Assembly: GCA_963971305.1 (NCBI GenBank)
Contig: OZ020304.1
Span: 310,001-374,000 of the forward strand
Source: Arcuatula senhousia
Taxonomy: Eukaryota; Mollusca; Bivalvia; Mytilida; Mytilidae
Reading direction: 5' to 3'
DNA: 64,000 nucleotides
Shown one piece after another: positions 58,164 through 64,000 of the stretch. Below the pieces are notes generated by a model. The model saw nothing but the letters and a program-made list of their open reading frames with translations. It made no database searches and was not told the origin of the DNA. The position numbers and the translations under genes are program-made. How positions within the stretch are numbered: the first letter of the stretch is position 1; each line of letters opens with the position of its first letter.

Positions 58164-61100
58164 GTAAGTAGTAATGAGACGGAAAACACGAGGTGCTGAA
58201 CAGTTCAGAAACATACTAGGATGGGATAAATCGTTTACCAAGTAAGTAGTGATGAGACGGAAAACACGAGGTGCTGAACAGTTCAGAAACATACTTGGAT
58301 GGGATAAGTCGTTCACCAAGTAAGTAGTAATGAGACAGAAAACACGAGGTACTGAACAGTTCAGAAACATACTAGGATGGGATAAGTCGTTTACCAAGTA
58401 GGTAGTAATGAGACGGAAAACACGAGGTGCTGAACAGTTCAGAAACATACTTGGATGGGATAAATCGTTTACCAAGTAAGTAGTAATGAGACGGAAAACA
58501 CGAGGTACTGAACAGTTCAAAACATACTTGGATGGGATAAGTCGTTCACTAAGTAAGTAGTAATGAGACGGAAAACACGAGGTACTGAACAGTTCAGAAA
58601 CATACTTGGATGGGATAAATCGTTTACCAAGTAAGTAGTGATGAGACGGAAAACACGAGGTACTGAACAGTTCAGAAACATACTTGGATGGGATAAATCG
58701 TTTACCAAGTAAGTAGTAATGAGACGGAAAACACGAGGTACTGAACAGTTCAGAAACATACTTGGATGGGATAAATCGTTCACCAAGTAAGTAGTGATGA
58801 GACTGAAAACACGAGGTACTGAACAGTTCAGAAACATACTTGGATGGGATAAATCGTTCACCAAGTAGGTAGTGATGAGACGGAAAACACGAGTGCTGAA
58901 CAGTTCAGAAACATACTTGGATGGGATAAATCGTTTACCAAGTAAGTAGTAATGAGACGGAAAACACGAGTGCTGAACAGTTCAGAAACATACTTGGATG
59001 GGATAAATCGTTCACCAAGTAGGTAGTAATGAGACGGAAAACACGAGTGCTGAACAGTTCAGAAACATACTTGGATGGGATAAATCGTTTACCAAGTAAG
59101 TAGTAATGAGACGGAAAACACGAGGTACTGAACAGTTCAGAAACATACTTGGATGGGATAAATCGTTCACCAAGTAAGTATTAATGAGACAGAAAACACG
59201 AGGTACTGAACAGTTCAGAAACATACTTGGATGGGATAAGTCGTTCACCAAGTAAGTAGAAATGAGACGGAAAACACGAGGTACTGAACAGTTCAGAAGC
59301 ATACTAGGATGGGATAAGTCGTTCACTAAGTAAGTAGTAATGAGACGGAAAACACGAGGTACTGAACAGTTCAGAAACATACTTGGATGGGATAAATCGT
59401 TCACCAAGTAAGTAGTAATGAGACGGAAAACACGAGGTACTGAACAGTTCAGAAACATACTTGGATGGGATAAGTCGTTCAACAAGTAAGTAGTAATGAG
59501 ACGGAAAACACGAGGTGCTGAACAGTTCAGAAACATACTTGGATGGGATAAATCGTTTACCAAGTAAGTAGTAATGAGACGGAAAACACGAGTGCTGAAC
59601 AGTTCAGAAACATACTTGGATGGGATAAATCGTTCACCAAGTAAGTAGTAATGAGACGGAAAACACGAGGTACTGAACAGTTCAGAAACATACTTGGATG
59701 GGGTAAATCGTTTACCAAGTAAGTAGTAATGAGACGGAAAACACGAGGTACTGAACAGTTCAGAAACATACTTGGATGGGATAAATCGTTCACCAAGTAG
59801 GTAGTAATGAGACGGAAAACACGAGGTACTGAACAGTTCAGAAACATACTTGGATGGGATAAATCGTTTACCAAGTAAGTAGTAATGAGACGGAAAACAC
59901 GAGGTGCTGAACAGTTCAAAAACATACTTGGATGGGATAAATCGTTCACCAAGTAAGTAGTAATGAGACAGAAAACACGAGGTACTGAACAGTTCAGAAA
60001 CATACTTGGATGGGATAAAACGTTCACCAAGTAAGTAGTAATGAGACGGAAAACACGAGGTGCTGAACAGTTCAAAAACATACTTGGATGGGATAAATCG
60101 TTCACCAAGTAAGTAGTAATGAGACGGAAAACACGAGGTACTGAACAGTTCAGAAACATACTTGGATGGGATAAATCGTTTACCAAGTAAGTAGTAATGA
60201 GACGGAAAACACGAGGTACTGAACAGTTCAGAAACATACTAGGATGGGATAAATCGTTTACCAAGTAAGTAGTGATGAGACGGAAAACACGAGGTACTGA
60301 ACAGTTCAGAAACATACTTGGATGGGATAAATCGTTTACCAAGTAAGTAGTAATGAGACGGAAAACACGAGGTGTTGAACAGTTCAAAAACATACTTGGA
60401 TGGGGTAAATCGTTCACCAAGTAAGTAGTAATGAGACGGAAAACACGAGGCACTGAACAGTTCAGAAACATACTTGGATGGGATAAGTCGTTTACCAAGT
60501 ACATGTAAGTAGTGATGAGACGGAAAACACGAGGTACTGAACAGTTCAGAAACATACTTGGATGGGATAAGTCGTTCACCAAGTAAGTAGTAATGAGACG
60601 GAAAACACGAGTGCTGAACAGTTCAGAAACATACTTGAATAGGATAAATCGTTTACCAAGTAGGTAGTAATGAGACGGAAAACACGAGGTACTGAACAGT
60701 TCAGAAACATACTTGGATGGGATAAATCGTTCACCAAGTAGGTAGTAATGAGACGGAAAACACGAGGTACTGAACAGTTCAGAAACATACTTGGATGGGA
60801 TAAGTCGTTCACCAAGTAAGTAGTAATGAGACGGAAAACACGAGGTACTGAACAGTTCAGAAACATACTTGGATGGGATAAATCGTTTACCAAGTAAGTA
60901 GTAAAGAGACGGAAAACACGAGGTACTGAACAGTTCAGAAACATACTTGGATGGGATAAGTCGTTCACCAAGTAAGTAGTAATGAGACGGAAAACACGAG
61001 TGCTGAACAGTTCAGAAACATACTTGGATGGGATAAATCGTTTACCAAGTAAGTATTAATGAGACAGAAAACACGAGGTACTGAACAGTTCAGAAACATA

Positions 61101-64000
61101 CTTGGATGGGATAAATCGTTCACCAAGTAAGTAGTAATGAGACGGAAAACACGAGGTACTGAACAGTTCAGAAACATACTTGGATGGGATAAATCGTTCA
61201 CCAAGTAAGTAGTAATGAGACGGAAAACACGAGGTGCTGAACAGTTCAGAAACATACTAGGATGGGATAAATCGTTCACCAAGTAGGTAGTAATGAGACG
61301 GAAAACACGAGGTACTGAACAGTTCAGAAACATACTTGGATGGGATAAATGGTTCACCAAGTAAGTAGTAATGAGACGGAAAACACGAGGTACTGAACAG
61401 TTCAGAAACATACTTGGATGGGATAAGTCGTTCACCAAGTAGGTAGTAATGAGACGGAAAACACGAGGTACTGAACAGTTCAGAAACATACTTGGATGGG
61501 ATAAGTCGTTCACCAAGTAGGTAGTAATGAGACGGAAAACACGAGGCGCTGAACAGTTCAGAAACATACTAGGATGGGATAAATCGTTCACCAAGTAAGT
61601 AGTAGTGAGACGGAAAACACGAGGCGCTGAACAGTTCAGAAACATACTTGGATGGGATAAATCGTTCACCAAGTAAGTAGTAGTGAGACGGAAAACACGA
61701 GGTACTGAACAGTTCAGAAACATACTTGGATGGGATAAATCGTTCACCAAGTAAGTAGTAGTGAGACGGAAAACACGAGGTACTGAACAGTTCAGAAACA
61801 TACTAGGATGGGATAAATCGTTCACCAAGTAAGTAGTAGTAAGACGGAAAACACGAGGCGCTGAACAGTTCAGAAACATACTTGGATGGGATAAATCGTT
61901 CACCAAGTAAGTAGTAGTGAGACGGAAAACACGAGGTACTGAACAGTTCAGAAACATACTTGGATGGGATAAGTCGTTTACCAAGTAAGTAGTGATGAGA
62001 CGGAAAACACGAGGTACTGAACAGTTCAGAAACATACTTGGATGGGATAAATCGTTCACCAAGTAGGTAGTAATGAGACGGAAAACACGAGGTACTGAAC
62101 AGTTCAGAAACATACTTGGATGGGATAAATCGTTCACCAAGTAAGTAGTGATGAGACGGAAAACACGAGGTACTGAACAGTTCAGAAACATACTTGGATG
62201 GGATAAATCGTTCACCAAGTAAGTAGTAATGAGACGGAAAACACGAGGCGTTGAACAGTTCAAAAACATACTTGGATGGGATAAGTCGTTCACCAAGTAG
62301 GTAGTAATGAGACGGAAAACACGAGGTACTGAACAGTTCAGAAACATACTTGGATGGGATAAATCGTTCACCAAGTAAGTAGTAATGAGACGGAAAACAC
62401 GAGGTACTGAACAGTTCAGAAACATACTAGGATGTGATAAGTCGTTCACCAAGTAGGTAGTAATGAGACGGAAAACACGAGGTACTGAACAGTTCAGAAA
62501 CATACTTGGATGGGATAAGTCGTTCACCAAGTAAGTAGTAATGAGACGGAAAACACGAGGTACTGAACAGTTCAGAAACATACTAGGATGGGATAAATCG
62601 TTCACCAAGTAAGTAGTAGTGAGACGGAAAACACGAGGTACTGAACAGTTCGGAAACATACTAGGATGGGATAAGTCGTTCACTAAGTAAGTAGTAATGA
62701 GACGGAAAACACGAGGTACTGAACAGTTCAGAAACATACTTGGATGGGATAAATCGTTCACCAAGTAGGTAGTAATGAGACGGAAAACACGAGGTACTGA
62801 ACAGTTCAGAAACATACTTGGATGGGATAAATCGTTCACCAAGTAAGTAGTAATGAGACGGAAAACACGAGGTACTGAACAGTTCAGAAACATACTAGGA
62901 TGGGATAAGTCGTTCACCAAGTAAGTAGTAGTGAGACGGAAAACACGAGGTGCTGAACAGTTCAGAAACATACTTGGATGGGATAAATCGTTCACCAAGT
63001 AGGTAGTAATGAGACGGAAAACACGAGGTACTGAACAGTTCAGAAACATACTAGGATGGGATAAGTCGTTCACTAAGTAAGTAGTAGTGAGACGGAAAAC
63101 ACGAGGTACTGAACAGTTCAGAAACATACTTGGATGGGATAAATCGTTTACCAAGTAAGTAGAAATGAGACAGAAAACACGAGGTGCTGAACAGTTCAGA
63201 AACATACTTGGATGGGATAAGTCGTTTACCAAGTAAGTAGTAATGAGACAGAAAACACGAGGTACTGAACAGTTCAGAAACATACTAGGATGGGATAAAA
63301 CGTTCACCAAGTAAGTAGTAATGAGACGGAAAACACGAGGTGCTGAACAGTTCAAAAACATACTTGGATGGGATAAATCGTTCACCAAGTAAGTAGTAAT
63401 GAGACGGAAAACACGAGGTACTGAACAGTTCAGAAACATACTTGGATGGGATAAATCGTTTACCAAGTAAGTAGTAGTGAGACGGAAAACACGAGGTACT
63501 GAACAGTTCAGAAACATACTTGGATGGGATAAATCGTTCACCAAGTAAGTAGTAATGAGACGGAAAACACGAGGTACTGAACAGTTCAGAAACATACTTG
63601 GATGGGATAAATCGTTTACCAAGTAAGTAGTAATGAGACAGAAAACACGAGGTACTGAACAGTTCAGAAACATACTTGGATGGGATAAATCGTTTACCAA
63701 GTAAGTAGTAATGAGACGGAAAACACGAGGTACTGAACAGTTCAGAAACATACTAGGATGGGATAAATCGTTTACCAAGTAAGTAGTGATGAGACGGAAA
63801 ACACGAGGTACTGAACAGTTCAGAAACATACTTGGATGGGATAAATCGTTTACCAAGTAAGTAGTAATGAGACGGAAAACACGAGGTGTTGAACAGTTCA
63901 AAAACATACTTGGATGGGGTAAATCGTTCACCAAGTAAGTAGTAATGAGACGGAAAACACGAGGCACTGAACAGTTCAGAAACATACTTGGATGGGATAA
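58117..64000 (+). repeat. Tandem array of the channel exon-6 splice donor (78-bp unit, about 75 copies, continues past window)
   Basis: The unit is 47 exon bases (GCTGAACAGTTCAGAAACAT through TTTACCAA) plus about 31 intron bases (GTAAGTAGTAATGAGACGG and AAAACACGAG). Nearly all copies keep CAAGTAAGTAG or CAAGTAGGTAG. Reading on in the exon frame stops at the first donor (AAG TAA). A few copies are 77 bp. The minus strand is open for about 1000 codons only because the unit is 26 codons without a stop. Confidence 0.97.

Noticed and set aside
58077..63985. Very long minus-strand open frames (up to 1006 codons, MFLNCSVPRVFRLITTYL repeated)
   Set aside because: They are the antisense of the 78-bp splice-donor array: a stop-free 26-codon unit stays open indefinitely. 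The plus-strand exon logic explains the sequence, and there is no start context or flanking domain.
1..64000. tRNA or rRNA genes
   Set aside because: I saw no cloverleaf-like segment with convincing A and B boxes, and no rRNA core motifs; a covariance-model scan would be needed to exclude degenerate copies.

Overview
The window looks like an AT-rich, intron-rich mollusc genome, most likely a bivalve and plausibly a mytilid mussel. No prokaryotic gene organisation is visible. I infer this from split genes with GT-AG introns, bivalve-style helentron/pearl-like repeats with (GTCC)n tracts, a DIRS retrotransposon, an APE-type LINE, and Penelope-like reverse transcriptase remnants.

Positions 354-33296 (+) carry the C-terminal part of a TTC13-like gene (tetratricopeptide repeat protein 13). 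Sixteen exons join in consistent phase into 554 codons plus a stop. The first exons encode TPR helices, followed by the conserved C-terminal region (motifs WRDVFNIAVEYRR, VYYFYNLMPL) and a stop at 33294-33296. Its introns hold helentron-like elements, a tyrosine-recombinase pseudogene (about 17.8-18.2 kb) and a 4.9-kb DIRS retrotransposon (22641-27580).

Positions 33300-41540 are a nest of transposons. An AGCTCACC-type element contains an ATACGACC-type element, which contains both an ATGCCCC-type element and a minus-strand LINE with an intact 1023-codon ORF2. Positions 41540-51690 are intergenic and hold decayed Penelope-like RT sequence on the minus strand. One of these copies is split by a 2.05-kb TIR transposon.

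Positions 51697-64000 (+) carry the 5' part of a DEG/ENaC (ASIC-like) sodium-channel gene. Six exons are recognisable: HG motif, TM1, FPAVTICN, and Cys-rich extracellular segments. The gene continues past the window.

The outstanding feature is that almost every large non-transposon tandem array straddles an exon-intron junction of one of these two genes. Each repeat unit contains the end (or start) of the exon, the splice site and a little intron, so the 5' or 3' splice site is copied 2 to about 75 times. I count seven clear cases in TTC13, two clear and one decayed case in the channel gene, and one array that starts right at a donor. In every case the array extends into the intron, leaving one outermost copy attached to the intact exon. 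One array (42-bp units after exon 2) is open in the exon's reading frame for 20 units, so alternative donor use could add multiples of 14 residues.
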